Positions 48,800 through 62,492 of a stretch of DNA of 64,000 nt are shown here, one piece after another. Location of the stretch: the NCBI GenBank assembly GCA_022829145.1, contig CM040748.1:3673501-3737500 (forward strand). The letters are read 5' to 3'. The notes under the pieces are model-generated. The model was given only the letters and a program-made list of their open reading frames with translations, had not been told where the DNA came from and searched no databases. The position numbers and the translations under genes are program-made. Numbering within the stretch: position 1 is the stretch's first letter; the number at the start of each line of letters is the position of its first letter. This DNA is from Albula goreensis. Taxonomy: Eukaryota; Chordata; Actinopteri; Albuliformes; Albulidae.

Positions 48800-51700
48800 A
48801 GATTCTGTCTTATGTCTCTCTTTAAGGAAACTAAGGTTGCATAATGTTGCTCGATCATCGCCTTAATATTTGGTGTATGATGTAGCTGTTCATGTGCGAT
48901 TGCACTCAGTAAACAGAGGGGGAGCTGGGAGACACAGCGTGCAGCATGTATAGGTCATGAAAATTACATGTCTCCTTACTGTACCGACACTGTGACAGCA
49001 AAACTCTGTTTATTGTGCATCGCTGTTTCTTTATTAGTTTAGAAATCAGTGGAAGTCTCTGGCAGGTGCACACGTAACTTGAGAAATAGATGTTGCAACA
49101 CAAGCATCGGGGAATAACTGTCTGTTGGCCATCAGGACGATAGGAGTTGGATGGAATGTCACTGATGTGTTTGTGGAAAACAGTAACAATCGTACTTTGC
49201 ACCTTTACTTGACAACAGGAAAAATGAATGTTTGTATGTGAAAAAGGGACTGTTAAGGGAAACATTCTGGTTGCTGTTTGCTTGTTTGGAGCTACATGTG
49301 GCTTTGTCTATCTAGTTATGGAAGCCTAGTCATAGAAGCTTCGAGAGAAGAGAAAATACTTTTTAATTTTAATGTTTAAACATGTGCCAGAGAGTTTGCA
49401 TTTCTACAGCGTGATTTCAATTCGTCTTTGCAGAAATGGCTGATCAATAATTAATGCACACTAGATTCACATGTCAGAGGCATAATTTAAAATCGGTTAT
49501 TAATTCCGTTATGAAAGTAGCTTTGGCTGGGTTCTTCCCAACGCTTCGGAGATGCTGGGGGCCGGTGGAGAGGCGTGGGGGGCTGGAGTGCCTCCCTTCC
49601 TTGCCTTTGGTCCTCTGTGTCTCCGTTAAAGAAATATCCAAGTACATTTAAAAACCCTTGCAGTGCATCCTCCCGGTGGGTGCGCAGGAATGTCAGAAAT
49701 GATTTGATCTGGTTTGCCAGATCAAATCCAGTATTACATCATGTCATTTTGGTCCCTTTCCTCTGGTTGATTTTCTGCGTGGGACTAACTGATAAATGCG
49801 TGATTGATTCCCCCACTATCACAATGAATATGTGTGCTGTCACTTCCCTGTGCATGCCTCGCTTTCCCTGTTTTTACACTGAAATGTTGGTCAAATGTTT
49901 CATCATGCAGCAACATGAAATGTCTAGGTGTATGGACCTTTCATTCCCTGTCATAATCTCAGCGCTCATTTGCACATTTTTGCACAAATTCTACAAGTAT
50001 TTAAACAATGTGTATTTATTAGTGGGGTCAAAAAAATAATAGACACACCGAACAATATAAATGTTATTCATTTATAATGTTTATTAATCACACACTTGCA
50101 CGCACACCACTGGAGTTGGGGGGCGAGGAGATGGCGCGGTTATATACGAGTCACATATGGTCTACATTGTAGGAAAAGGGAGGATAGTAATTAAGGTGTA
50201 ATGTAATTTCATTGCCACTTGTCATGTGTAATTCATGGAAACTGCCCGGCTGCGAGGGGAGGCTGGAGGTAAGAGAAACACACAGCAATAAATGAACGGG
50301 TGCAGAGTGGGGAGGGGAGGCAGGGGGCAGCAGTGCAGAAGCTAATCGCCTCTCAATCAGATCGGTTCTGCTCCTCGTTTCTCCCGGGGAGGCTCTGATA
50401 ATAGGCCCGTTTCATCAGAGATTAGGCACCGGGCCTGCGAGCTCTGCCCCAGAGAAGCTTCACACGGCTGCCAGCTCCTCAATCCCCCATTTCACCCGGG
50501 GAGAGCACCATACAGCCTTCCAGCTGGTCTGCTTTCTAAGAGGTGACTCATCAACGCTCCAGCGCAAATGAGAAGAGGCCGTGGTTGGTCTGATCTCGTT
50601 CACATGTTTGAAGTAACAATGCTTTTATAGCGGCTTATTTCGCAGCTACATGCCACAAACAGCAGCATAAATGTACAAAACAACAACATTGCACATTAAA
50701 CTACATATACAAAACAACTGCTTGAAACTGGTTCTCCTAACCAGCAAAACAGGGGGTAAGCCTGTTAAACTCAATGGTCTCTGAGCTTTCAGCAGCAGTG
50801 GCCCCTCCTGATTGGCTGGTCACTTCCACACTCATGAATGGAACATAGTGTAGGTTGACTCTGTTCCTTCGCTGACCCACTAATATACGATAAGTTTAAT
50901 ATAAGAGTAATATAAGAGTAATATGCAGTGTGAAATATAGTTTACACTAGTCACCACATGACTGGTAGAAGTTTACCATGAGTTTGTAGGAGAGGTTAGC
51001 AGTGTAGCGGTACATAGACACATCATTGTAGAGGTTTCCCATGATGAATTATGAAAATCCAACTGTAATTTTTGTTATTCTCCAAGACAGTGCTGGGCAG
51101 AGATTACAGCGCTATTATTTTATTGCAATTTCTATTGCACAACATGGAAACAAACACTGCAAATCTCAATCAAATCATCAGGTTTTATTTTGTCATACCT
51201 TTTACCTCAATTCATAATTCTATATCAAAAATATAAATAGAATTAATGTTCCTTTATGAACATCTGCATGCATTGCTAAAAAAATGTGTTTGTGATCGCG
51301 GTCATTTCATCCTGGGTTTGGATGTAATTATGCAGTGCATGGTAGAGCTATCGATCATAAAACATCAGGCAGGTGAAGCGCAGGTAATGTCAATGTGGCA
51401 GATTTTTACTGATGTGGAACAGGTGATTCAGATACTTCACAGGTTTTTTTACATGTTAAATTTCCCAGCTGATGGGAAATATCTACACCGTGCATTGTGT
51501 GTAAAAGGAAAAACTATACATTTTGGCCTGTCTAGAATGTAAATAAAATATAAAAATTCACATAAGCCTTAGTAGCGTGACCACATATTAGCAGTTAACA
51601 ATAAAACTAGAATTGAGAAAATAAGACACATTAATGATACTATGTAATTATACCTCTCTCTCTCTTTTCACTGCAAAGATGCTTTATTGAAATGCCAAAA

Positions 51701-51840
51701 ATACATATTCTCCCTCTCTCTCACTGAAATTCAAATGAGCTATATTGGCATGAGCACAATTAGCAATTACAATTAGCAACTACAATTAACAATAGACCTA
51801 GCATCAACAAAATAAGAAACATTACCTATACTATGTTATT
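48800..51840. other. intergenic DNA
   Basis: No gene is recognised. The stretch at about 50330-50600 is CG-richer and non-repetitive, and may be a conserved element. A short tandem 'aatataagagt' word occurs at 50896-50925. The short frames present show no family resemblance. Confidence 0.55.
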
Positions 51841-51923
51841 ATACATCACTCACTCACTCTCCCTCTCTCTCTCCTCTCCCCCTCTCCCTCTCCCTCTCTC
51901 GCTCCCCCTCTCTTTCTCCCCTC

Positions 51924-51956
<33 letters not shown>

Positions 51957-52100
51957 TCCCCCCTCTCCCTCTCTCCCCCTCTCTCTCTCTCCCCCTCTCT
52001 TTCTCCCCCTCTCCCTCTCTCTCCCCCTCTCTCTTCTCCCCCCTCTCTTTCTCCCCCCTCTCTCTCCCCCTCTCCCTCTCTCTCTCCCTCTCTCCCCATG
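51841..52100. repeat. (CT)n/CCCCTCT polypyrimidine tract, about 260 bp
   Basis: Almost pure pyrimidine on the + strand, made of CT dinucleotides and CCCCTCTC words with rare A or G. The long open frames on both strands (Ser/Leu/Pro versus Glu/Arg/Gly) are low-complexity artefacts. Such mirror-rich polypurine/polypyrimidine DNA can form triplex (H-DNA). Confidence 0.97.
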
Positions 52101-53941
52101 CTCGCTCTACCGCGGCTCAGCACTCTCCATATGCTCCTGTTTAATATTTAATCAGCCCCACCTTGTCTGCAGCATTGCTGGCTTCATTAGATAATTAATG
52201 GCTGCCTGCATCTCATTTGCCTCAGTTGATGCATTTGCAGCCAGTAATTAGAGCGGGAGTTTATTAGCAGCGGTGGCTTCGTTTATTTGCAAAGCGCTCT
52301 TCCTGATTGAGGCCAGTGGGAACAGCATGTGCGGACAGACTGTCACTCCCATTAATACTGCCGCTTTGTTTACATTTTTACTACTAGTTTTGCAACGCTG
52401 CACATCCTGGCAGTTTGGGGAACAGTTGGCGCTGCGGATTTGACTTTTATAATTTAGTAAATAATTAGGTAATTCGCAGCAATAACACTGTGGCAGAGCA
52501 GGGGACCAGCTTTGGATGGATCTGGAAGGGGCGTTTATTAGCTGGCAAAGGATGAACTGGCAGCGGAAATGCAGTCAGACGTTCACAACGGGGAGCGCGC
52601 TTCGCCACTTTCAGGGTTTACACCTTCTCCACTTTTTTCCCCTCATAGGACACCATAGTGTTTAATGACCATGTGAGCCTCTGTGTGCCTTTAAACAATC
52701 CAGACATGCTGTGAGGGCATATCTTGAGTTGCTCTCCTAAGTACACAGTTAGTAAAGATGGCTTCCCATTTGTTTATTTTGTATTGAACTGGACTGTGTC
52801 AAAAGTGGCATACATTGGACAGTTTCTGTGAAGCCATCTCTGTAGGAGATTGTCAATATTTCACATTTCAAAAGTATGATTTTTTTTATACACATAACTT
52901 TAGGGCTTTGATGCAAAAATGGTTTGATTCTAGAGACGATTCTACCTAGCAAACCTATAAAGCAGTGTTATGTTATATTATATTTTGGCTTGACTTGCTT
53001 GTGCACTCTAGACCTTGAAACGGATTGAGGACCATATAACTGAACAAAATGTTATGACAAAATATTTGGCAGCAAGAAGTATGCGGTAGAAAAAATTAAC
53101 ATTACGGTTGTGTGTTTGGTCACCACATTTTGATGTTTTTTGTTTTGTTTTTTTTTTGGAACACGTTAAGTGGTATGTTGGGAAAGCGGTGTTGAAATTC
53201 ATTAAGCAGGATATAAAAACATGCTATAAGTCTTATGTCTTTAGTATATTTTATACTGAGGATTTACTTTTTTCAGTAGAATTCTTTCTAAAACTCTGTT
53301 TCAGCAGGGGCACTTGGAGAACGCTAGCATTACTCACGCTAAGCCGTATCGCATGTCGTGTCGCTGACTCGTCATATAACTGGGCCTTAGGGGACAGCAC
53401 AATGTCTGTTCTAATTTCATTGGTCACAGCAATAATATCAAAGCAGGTGGATAATAAATCTGGCTGGGCTGAATTATATGATCCATGTGCCCCCTCCACC
53501 CCCCCCCCCATCTCCCCTAAAATGTGGAGAAAATCACTATTTGTTATGTGTGTCGACAAAAAGGGTAAAGAGCTGAACCTCTTTCATTGGAACTGGTGAA
53601 GTGGTGACTGGTAGCTGGTGAAGTGTCCGAAGGACAGATCGATGAAGATAACAGCATAGATTTGCAATGAAATGCAGGCGAAGCTTAATTCGTTCAAAAG
53701 ACTTTGTTTTCCTTCTTGCTTTTATTCGCTGATGAAGGTTTCATGTGACGATGGGCACAAACCTTTTCAACTTTCTAAACTCAAATTTCACAATCTTGCC
53801 TTGCTTTTAATGCAATGGTTTTAATGCTAAGTGTTTCAATTAAACAAGAACATAATTATCATATTTTCAAAGTTAGTAAATATATGAGTAGCTGCCCTCA
53901 TTTAATAATTTAAATACAGGAACACACACATATTCAAATTT
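52101..53941. other. intergenic DNA with a candidate conserved noncoding element
   Basis: 52140-52340 is non-repetitive, with several TAATTA-type homeodomain cores (near 52192 and 52244) and ATTTGCA-type words, flanked by simple repeats and AT-rich DNA. That pattern fits a developmental enhancer, but conservation cannot be tested here. From 52340 to 53941 I see no further structure apart from T-rich runs. Confidence 0.3.
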
Positions 53942-54350
53942 AAGAACATTGTGGCTATAACATTATTGATTGATGATTCAGCCCAACTAAGCTGTCTAAT
54001 GTAAAGGTATCCAGTACTGCATCAAATCTGGATGTGAACACAGCAAGGGTCTCTGCCCCAGCTACCAGACCTGGAAACCTATTCCAACTATTGACAATTT
54101 TTTTGTGCAAAATTTTTTTTTTCCTCATATCACAGTAGAACTTACTCTTACCTAGTTTCAGTGTATGCTCCAAAAGGTTAAGTAGCTACAGTCTTTCCTC
54201 ATTTCTTTTACGTTTAATGCCTGGAACAAATTTAGTTGCCCTTCATTGTACTTTTTTAAGAGCTTCAATATATTATAGCAAAGAGCCCAAGAACTGCACA
54301 CAATATTCCAATTAAGGTCTACAAAAGAATGTATGGATAATTATTGCATA
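53942..54350 (-). mobile_element. CR1/L2-like LINE 3' fragment, copy 2
   Basis: It is homologous to 35888-36301. Shared text includes 'gaacacagcaagggtctctgcc' (in parts) and the encoded minus-strand words VNSWNRFPG and AETLAVFTSR. This copy has lost part of the middle but reaches further 5' in the element, into text whose + strand reads 'gcacacaatattccaattaa'. Stops and deletions make it non-functional. Both copies lie in the same orientation, antisense to rbfox1. Confidence 0.82.
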
Positions 54351-57300
54351 TAAATGCTGAGTTGTACTCAAAGCTGATTGGTCAGAACAGAGCAGTCTGG
54401 TCAGAACACCTTTTGAGAATGGTATTGCTTACTATATCATTGCAAATGATCAGAAAGGTTGCATTTTTATACAGATAGATTCAAATTTTTGTGTCACACA
54501 ATTTTACTTTCTGTATGGATTTGTAATGGTTCAGCAATACCAGATGTTTTCTTTCTTCCTTTTCTAGCTGGAAATACTACCTTTTAAGTGGAAACCTTGA
54601 CTTGTTCATATGGCTATTAGCAGACCCACTGTCCGAGCGTGCCATGGACGCTAACACAGAGGCATCTGGACCGCAGGGGCTGTGTTCTGTGAGAGGAGCA
54701 TGGGAGGAAAGCCATCTGCATTTCTGTACCTCACAACAGATCAGTGCGAGATGATACAGAATGAGTTAGTGAATATATGCAGCCCTTTAATCAGCCCCTG
54801 GGCCGCTTTGATCCAGATCCAACCGGGCTTCAAGGGGATCCGGGCCACAGTTTTAATGTGTAGGCCTCTGACATATGCGAAAAGGGAGGGCGCCTTTTCA
54901 AAAAAAAAAAAAAAAACCCCTCACTGCGTTTGCTCCCACACAAACACCTTGGTGAGGGCTTTAATTATTGATTGGCCGTGTCTCAGCGGTTTAGTGTCTG
55001 CAGCTGATTTGATTGGGTAAGACTTTTGTAGGGTGTTTGCAGTGATACTCTGAATATCAAAACAGAACAAACTCCCACACGCTGCTGGCAACGGCAAATT
55101 TCACAATTCATGCGAACGTTTCCGTTACAAAAAAAAAAATTCTCTTTTTTGGAAAGGGCTGCATTTTAAATATTGTTCAGCAATGACAGAACAAATGCAT
55201 TATACATCTGATAACCTACACTATAAAGGAAGATGTACTGTATGTGGGGTGTAACTAATTACATATTATATTGACCATTAAAATTGGGGTCGGTATTATA
55301 AGATACATGGTGTAATTCATAATCTGTAATTACAGTGAATTAAAAAAATAATATACATTATGAATCTGCAAGAATTAAAAAAAAGAGGCCACACAGTGCA
55401 ATTTATGTTTTGCATAAAAGTATAGATTTAACTTTATATAAATACACATTCCTAATACATGGACCTTGGCGCTAATTAAAATATGCGGCCCTTTGGATAT
55501 TGTGGCTGCTCAAGGTTTCATCATAAGAGTTTCGTTGGAAGGAGATCAGATATCCAACCAGGCTCTTTTCCTCAAGAATTTCCATCCCATTTATTTGCAC
55601 AAGGTCTTATAAATATTAATGGATCTTGTTAAGTATTTGGAAGATCAAGCATTAGGAAAATACTTTGGAACATTCAACAAATTACCATTTCATTTGCACC
55701 TTTAAGTATTTAAATAAACCAACCTTTTGCCGCGTTGTGGTTGCGCTCATCTTCAGTCCGCTAACATACATACAGTGATCATATGGTATGTTTAATGCAC
55801 AACCTCCGTTTCAGCTACAGAGATGTAAAGGGTACACAGACCTGCGCTCACAGCTATATGACAGAAATAATCACATGAACAGAGAAAATGCTGTCAGGTA
55901 CCCCCTCAGGTGAATCACCACAAACAGTTTGATCCCGTAATTGGTGAATGTTTGGAATCTTAAATTTCCAAATTCCCACCTAATAAGACGTGCACTGTGA
56001 AAATGAATATCCACTGCAAGCAGAGTAATGCTTATATTCTTGTGTTTGGTTTGCCAGTGTTTCCTGGCACTGAAATGCCTCGCAGTGAAGCACAGTCATG
56101 GTACAGGACTTTAAATAAACACCATTCACCAGAGCACTGCGGTCATGCTCCGAGCCAAGCTTGCATCTGGACGGCCAGTTCTGTGTGGCTCTCACCAGAG
56201 CCTGTGTGGTTCTCTCCCTAATTAAGACTTCATTGTGCCCATGACTGGTGTTTGCACAAGTTTCTCCCTTTTTCCTCTGCTCATACTGGGTTGATGGGTG
56301 ATATCTGATCCTGGCCATTATGCCCCTCTGGCAATAGTCGTGATAATTATTTAAAAGGCGATTTTCTACCCAGTGTCCTTAGATTGAGGGCGTATTTTTT
56401 TCTTTACTTGCATGAAGTTATTAAGATTTTTTCATAGATGATGATGATGACGATGATGATTATTGTTGTTGTTTTGAAAATAATACAACTACAAATCCTC
56501 AATGAGCTCCAAGCATTATGTTTGCTAAAATTGGATTAAATGTGTTAGCTGAATTATATTAATCTATTACAGATTATAAAGGATATGTCAGTGCTTAGTG
56601 TTTAGTAAAAACCAAACATTGACCTAAATAGTAACAATATATATATATTTTTTTTTTTTTTTTTTGCGTTCATCTTGATATTTTCTTATTGCGCTTTAAA
56701 TACTACATATTTTTTCCAACAGTCAGTGCATTTGGAAAATTTTGCCTCAAGATGGTTTTGTTTGCAATTGCAGAACACTGAGACTGTTGAGAGAATTTTG
56801 TTGGTCATTTTTATATAAAATATGTATAAGAGCATGTTTATGACTAAGAGGAATTAAGCAGGACACTGTAGTAAATGTTTGGTCAGTTTGTCCTGGTGTC
56901 ACAGAAGCTGAGCTCCCATCTGCCCGGGGCGGAGCTGTCAATCAACGGCGTTACGCTGATGTCAGCACTTTCCTCAGATTCCGCTGAGCCGCGGCTCCCC
57001 TCTCCGTTACTCCACATTCACGAAGATTCATCGCACCTTAGCAATGGAGCTCACCCCCAGCATGTGTGACCAGAATGACTCATTATTTCCGGTGTTTATG
57101 TCGTCCCGACTCCGCTAGCCCACTCAGAGCAGACTTTACTTTTCCTGGGTGCAAAATAACACAGCTATTTCCGAAGGTACCTTCCCCGCACCTTGGGAAT
57201 TCATAAAGCATGGTGCCGTGACTTCTGCTCTGGAGATGATTGAAGGAGCATCGCGTCCTCATGAGTATTACAAGGCCTGTAAAACTGCTGAACGTGTGTG

Positions 57301-59059
57301 TTTACCACGTCTGTTTCCGGCCTTCTGGGCTTAACCCTTGAATCAGTCTTTGTCCCTGGCTGTCTTACACCTTCCGCTGGGTGAGGAATTTTCTGTCTAA
57401 GATTTGCATCAATGAAAACATGACAATAACCCCTCTCAACACTTTTAAAAATATTTAATTTTTGAATAAAAAATAAAATAGTCCTGAATATGTGTGTAGC
57501 ATTTTAGATCTTAAAAACTGCTATTACAGTTGAGACCTCTGCTTTTCTTACTAAAATGAGGATTTATCCTTGAATTTAGGGTCGAATAAATAAACAAAAT
57601 TTTAAGAATTATGATAAAAGCCTTTATTCTGTTTTATTTTTAACTTCTGGTTTTAAGCATAGTTGCAGTAAACGCCACAGGCTAATTGCCATAAAAACAC
57701 ATTAACTTCATCACCTTTTTAGCTCCAGTGTTGGAAAAAATGGATAACCATTGAGAGGGTTAACCATGTTACCCTTTATTTTGAGTGTATTTATCGCTCA
57801 AATTGAATTTCAGAATGAGCAGCTCTTCACATTACCGCGAACTTGCTGACACGCGCCCGTCTATGGAGCATTGATCTAGTCTAATATATGATTTTAATGT
57901 TTCTCATTTTCTTCACTTGCCAACCCACATCCATCATGCTGAGCTACATTTAAGATCTCTAAATGACTGCTTCTTAACTTTTGTCACTTATTCAGCAAAG
58001 AGAAATGTGCTGTATTTTTCGATTCCGTATTTGTTCTGAGAGGGTATTTCAGATTTTTTAAAAAAGGAGAAAAGGGGGTCAGCAAAATCCCCCATCTGAA
58101 GTGTGAAGTGTATTTTGTTTTTGAGAGGAACTCGAGAGGTTTTTCTTTGGCCAGGATTGTGTGGAAACTCTAATCTAATTTGTAAAGACTAGAGTTGCCC
58201 ACTTATATATAAAGCTGGCTAGTTAGATTTGGTAGAGGTAAAGAAAGCTTACACAGAAAAACACAGCGAGTTGTCAGATTGCCTTCTGGAAGCCAGATTC
58301 AGGTAGATTCAAATCCGCTTTTGCAGTTCACACTACACTTGGTGCAACTCGTGCTTTGACATTTAGCTAAAGCTACACTTCAAGAAACCAGCCACATAAT
58401 CCGTGTGCCATTCTAGGCATTTTAAAACACCAAACTGCACATTATATTGGTATCATTACTCAAACGCATCCTTCTGAATGAAGGCTGTATGTAGCGGATA
58501 TTACAGACAGTTACTAGCTGGATAACAACCTATGCATTAGTTTGTGTTTGGGAGAACAATAAATACCATTAGATCATACAAATACCAAAACACTTAAATT
58601 TATATTGTTCTGTAAATCTTTTTGTTGCTATTGTTTAGCTGTTTCGAGTTAACTCTTCCCTTACTTGTGTTTGGGGAATTAAAGAGATGAGAGACCCCAA
58701 TAAAAATGTAAGTGTGTACATGGGTTCCCCCCATGTACAGGTGTAGTCTTCAGGTTGCTATGGTTTGTCAGTGCACCACATGACCAGCTGAGTCCCCTCC
58801 TCTCGTTTTAGTGACCAGCCCCCTCTCCCCCTCAAGAGTCGGTGGTCAATTCAAACATTCAAAACCTGTTTCAGACTCCTAGGACTGTGAAATCACATGT
58901 AATGACCCAGTCCGCAGGTTTTGCCTGAGTAAAATTCTTAATGATCCAGAGCGAGATTCTATTGGTCAGAATCTGCATAGACGTTAGATTCCCTGTTTTG
59001 CCAGTTCACACTGCTAAATTGCAGTGCCGACTTTGTCATACTAAAAGCAAACAACTGGT
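54351..59059. other. intergenic DNA
   Basis: No gene is recognised. It contains poly-A runs (54899-54916, 55130-55139), short (GAT)n/(TTG)n text (56437-56475), a poly-T (56649-56665) and a 9-bp-arm hairpin gtacatggg/cccatgtac at 58716-58738. The segments 54590-55020 and 56880-57340 are less AT-rich and have open frames, but no domain or splice structure. Confidence 0.55.
58716..58738. repeat. small perfect hairpin
   Basis: Arms gtacatggg (58716-58724) and cccatgtac (58730-58738) with a 5-nt loop. Confidence 0.7.
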
Positions 59060-59235
59060 ATGTAAAAAATGTAATCTTAGCATGGCAAAATATGCTGTAT
59101 ATTTCAATGCATTAGTATTGTCTGATGCTGGTACAATCAGGGCACTTGTGGTCATTAGTGCCCTGATTGTGATATAATAGATTAGTTCCCCTGGTGTACA
59201 ACATATTTTGGCATTTTTACTCCCACATAGATAAC
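59060..59235. mobile_element. foldback (MITE-like) element with perfect 14-bp core hairpin
   Basis: The core arms acaatcagggcact (59133-59146) and agtgccctgattgt (59157-59170) are perfect complements around a 10-nt loop. Outer arms ggcaaaatatgctgta (59084-59099) and tacaacatattttggc (59197-59212) pair with two mismatches, and weaker pairing (gtaaaaaatg / catttttac) continues outward. Nested pairing over about 150 bp suggests a foldback transposon. A hairpin small-RNA precursor is less likely but not excluded. Target duplications were not identified. Confidence 0.55.
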
Positions 59236-61735
59236 AATACATAATTCAACACCCTTTTACCCAGAGAAAGGCACACTGGTTTGATAATGTACATAAGTAA
59301 TTTTATGTATGCTAATTCCTCATGTTCCATGATATTGGTTCTAATAAGCACAAAATAATTTCATATGCAACCTCCTAAAGACATAAATGGATCATTGGTA
59401 ATGTTTGGCCTGCAGGACATTGAAGGCAACCAATGGAAAGAACTACATGATAAAGGTAGGTTTTTGTGTATTCCTGAATATCGTCCCTCACTATAGAAAT
59501 TTGTGTTGGAATATAGAATAATACATACTCTTATATTTTAGTTTAATTTCATAAATGTTGGGGGAAATGCATTTTTAAAAGCCCTTCTGACAAATCTCAA
59601 ACAAAAAAATGAAAAAAAAAAATGTTGCTTATCCCCAGAATTAGCAGGATAACACAAAACAAATTATCCATGCAGATTATCTATTATTTTATTTAATATT
59701 CAAAACACCTATTGCTAAACAATAGACATTATCACCATTGTTCATTTTTGATGGCAAAACACTGTACAGTGTAGATCAAGCGGATAGTGATGCCTACACA
59801 GTATTCTACATACATAGTAATAAAAGATAAAATAAAAGTGAAGGCATGATTTACAGTTGGATAATTTAGGTGCTTTCCTGAAAGCAGCATGTTCTCCAAT
59901 CAGCATATTTACCCATCTGCATTGGATAACCTTGGTGTCTGACTTACAGTGTCATTAATTCTGTCTTCAGGGGTATTTCCTGCTGCATGAACGCTGGTCT
60001 CATATAAAACTCACTCATCATTTCCTGTGAAGCAGATGATAAACTTGAAAATGAATAAGGAGTTTTTCTGACTGAGTGGAGATAAAAATCATAAAATAAT
60101 CATGAGCCATTAATAGACGGATAATAAACTTTTAATGAACACACATAATTAGGGATCTCACACTTTGATGGATGTGACAGTCAGCAAATTTTCAATTTGA
60201 AATGGTTTTAATTAAACAAGGGTTCTTTGAAAGACTGCTGCATTGCCACGGCAACTTGTTTGCACCCTTAAAAAAGACAGAGGTGTTTTAGACAGCTGTT
60301 TTTCTTCTTGTTGAGGTTCTTCATCTTTTAATGTTATAAAATAATAATCATTCTGAATGATCAGGTTTCATAAAAGTGTTTGAGGATAGTATAGTAACAT
60401 ATTGTTCGTACTACAACTCTCTTTCATAACTAGGTCATTTAAACCAGTCAATAATATGATCTTTTTAATAATTAATATGAATAAGGTAATCAATAGTTGA
60501 GGCCACATTGGGATAACATTTATGATGCTTATACATCTGGGTTTTCAAGAAAACTAGCTATGCTTTAAGTTTAATTTTGTTTAATTTAATTTAATTTTAG
60601 TTTTCATTTTGTGTTTTCTAGCAAGGAATAATATTCGGCTAGCTGCATGTCCCTTCATCATTTGATTTGATCCTCTGGACATCACGTTGCTTCACATAGT
60701 TGAGTTAATCCTATACGGGCAGCTACAGAAAAGACAACTTGGTTTTGATAAAATTTCATGCATTTTTATTTCAGTCCCCCCCATCACTGTTCTCCATCTC
60801 CTTCATGTTAAAATAATGCATGAAGCTGAATTAGCAGGAATAAAAATAACCAGGATTTTAATGAATTCCCTTAAGCTGTTTACCTACGTTAAAATATGCA
60901 GCCGGCTGATGAGATTTTTCCACTGGATGTTAAATTATTTTAATTCATGGGCCAATAGCTAGTGGAGGCATGCACTGGCTGCTGAGTCAATAAGCAGTGG
61001 CTAAAATTTGCCCTCTTGGTTAAAAGCTTACTCAGCTGTTATATACTTATAGATGCTCGTGTATTTTAAAAAAGGTTGATTTCATTTGCAGTTACTACAC
61101 TTTCACCACTGGATAAATGTTTTATTTTTTTAAATCTTGCCCATAATGTGAGTCAAATTTGTGGTGTTCTTATTTTAACATGAATAAATCAAACAGGAGA
61201 TTTGAAATGTATACCACAGAACAGATACGTGTGGCATGGGCCCATCTTTGAAAAGCTGAATCAGGCGGTATGTAAGCAGGGCTCTTTAACTGAATGACAC
61301 TGCATGTTTTCAGGCTTCACGTGGAACACGCATGGATATTTTGTAGTCATTTTGAATAAAACATTTATGATCAAAAAAGTGACAGACATTACAATTATGT
61401 TTTATGCACCTGCCTGTACAGGTAACGTTTTGTACAAGTATCCCTTGATTGTTTTACAATTTCCTGAGAAATATTAGTAAATGTGATTTTTGTACACCTG
61501 TATGATTGTATGAACTGATTTCAAGAACCTGCATTAGAATATTGCATTAGAACATAAAACATCAGGATCATCATCTTGACATAATCCATGTTAATAATCC
61601 ATACTCTTTGGAAGTGTGTGTCACATAATTCAAAGGCTCTCTGATTTTACCAGAGGCCCTTTTCATGTTGTATGCCCTCTGACACTCCTCAAAAAGTTTG
61701 TCCATTCATTTCAAAACAGCAGTTAAATCAATGTC

Positions 61736-61853
61736 ATTTTAATTTTCTGAAGAAGTATAGCACTGATATCCCTGAATAAAAAGAACAGTTAAAGAAATAT
61801 TATTTTAATTTTCTGAAGACGTATAGCACTGATATCCCTGAATAAAAAAAGAC
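61736..61853. repeat. 66-bp direct tandem duplication
   Basis: 'attttaattttctgaagaag' with following 'tatagcactgatatccctga' starts at 61736 and repeats at 61802 with only one substitution across the first 45 bases. The high identity suggests a recent duplication. Confidence 0.92.
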
Positions 61854-62433
61854 ACACTATTGTCATCTTCTGACATTGCAGTGAAGTTCAAGAGAAAATG
61901 AATCATTTAACATTAACTGAAAAATAGGCTTTTTAATAGATCAGTATATTAAAAAATATAAATTGACTTTTTTTTTTTTTTTAGCTTGGTTGCTTTCTAG
62001 TACTGTACTGCCCTGGAAAGCCCTGGTAATTTTGGGACACACTGGTTATAATAAATGTTTCAGTTATTAAATGGGAAGTGTTTGAATTAAGCCAATTCAT
62101 TTTTCACTTACAAGTCAGATATCTGACTTCAAAGTTGCCAAAACCTTTTATTTTCATTATCTTAGCAACATTTGAGACATGCACACCACAAAAAACCAGC
62201 ACAATACACATGGAGAACGGCCATTAATCTAAATTAATTTTTATCTTGCTTAATAAATTGTTCTTGATTTCTTCATAATGAACTAAGAACATAATCAGTA
62301 CTGAGTGATAATTTCATTAGTTGGGCAAAGATCAATAATCCAATCTTGAATGCACAATGTATAGCAATTTTTTAGCACAGTCAGTAAATTACGGCACAGA
62401 CAAATACATTTCTGCTGAGTTTAAGTGCGTGCA

Positions 62434-62435
<2 letters not shown>

Positions 62436-62492
<57 letters not shown>
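62436..62492. repeat. (TG)n microsatellite
   Basis: TG run with a single C interruption at 62465. Confidence 0.96.

Noticed and set aside
51833-52144. Ser/Leu/Pro and Glu/Arg/Gly low-complexity open frames
   Set aside because: They are translations of a (CT)n tract on the two strands.
54682-55020. 112-codon plus-strand open frame
   Set aside because: Contains an A-homopolymer (poly-Lys) and no family resemblance. No signs of a transcript.
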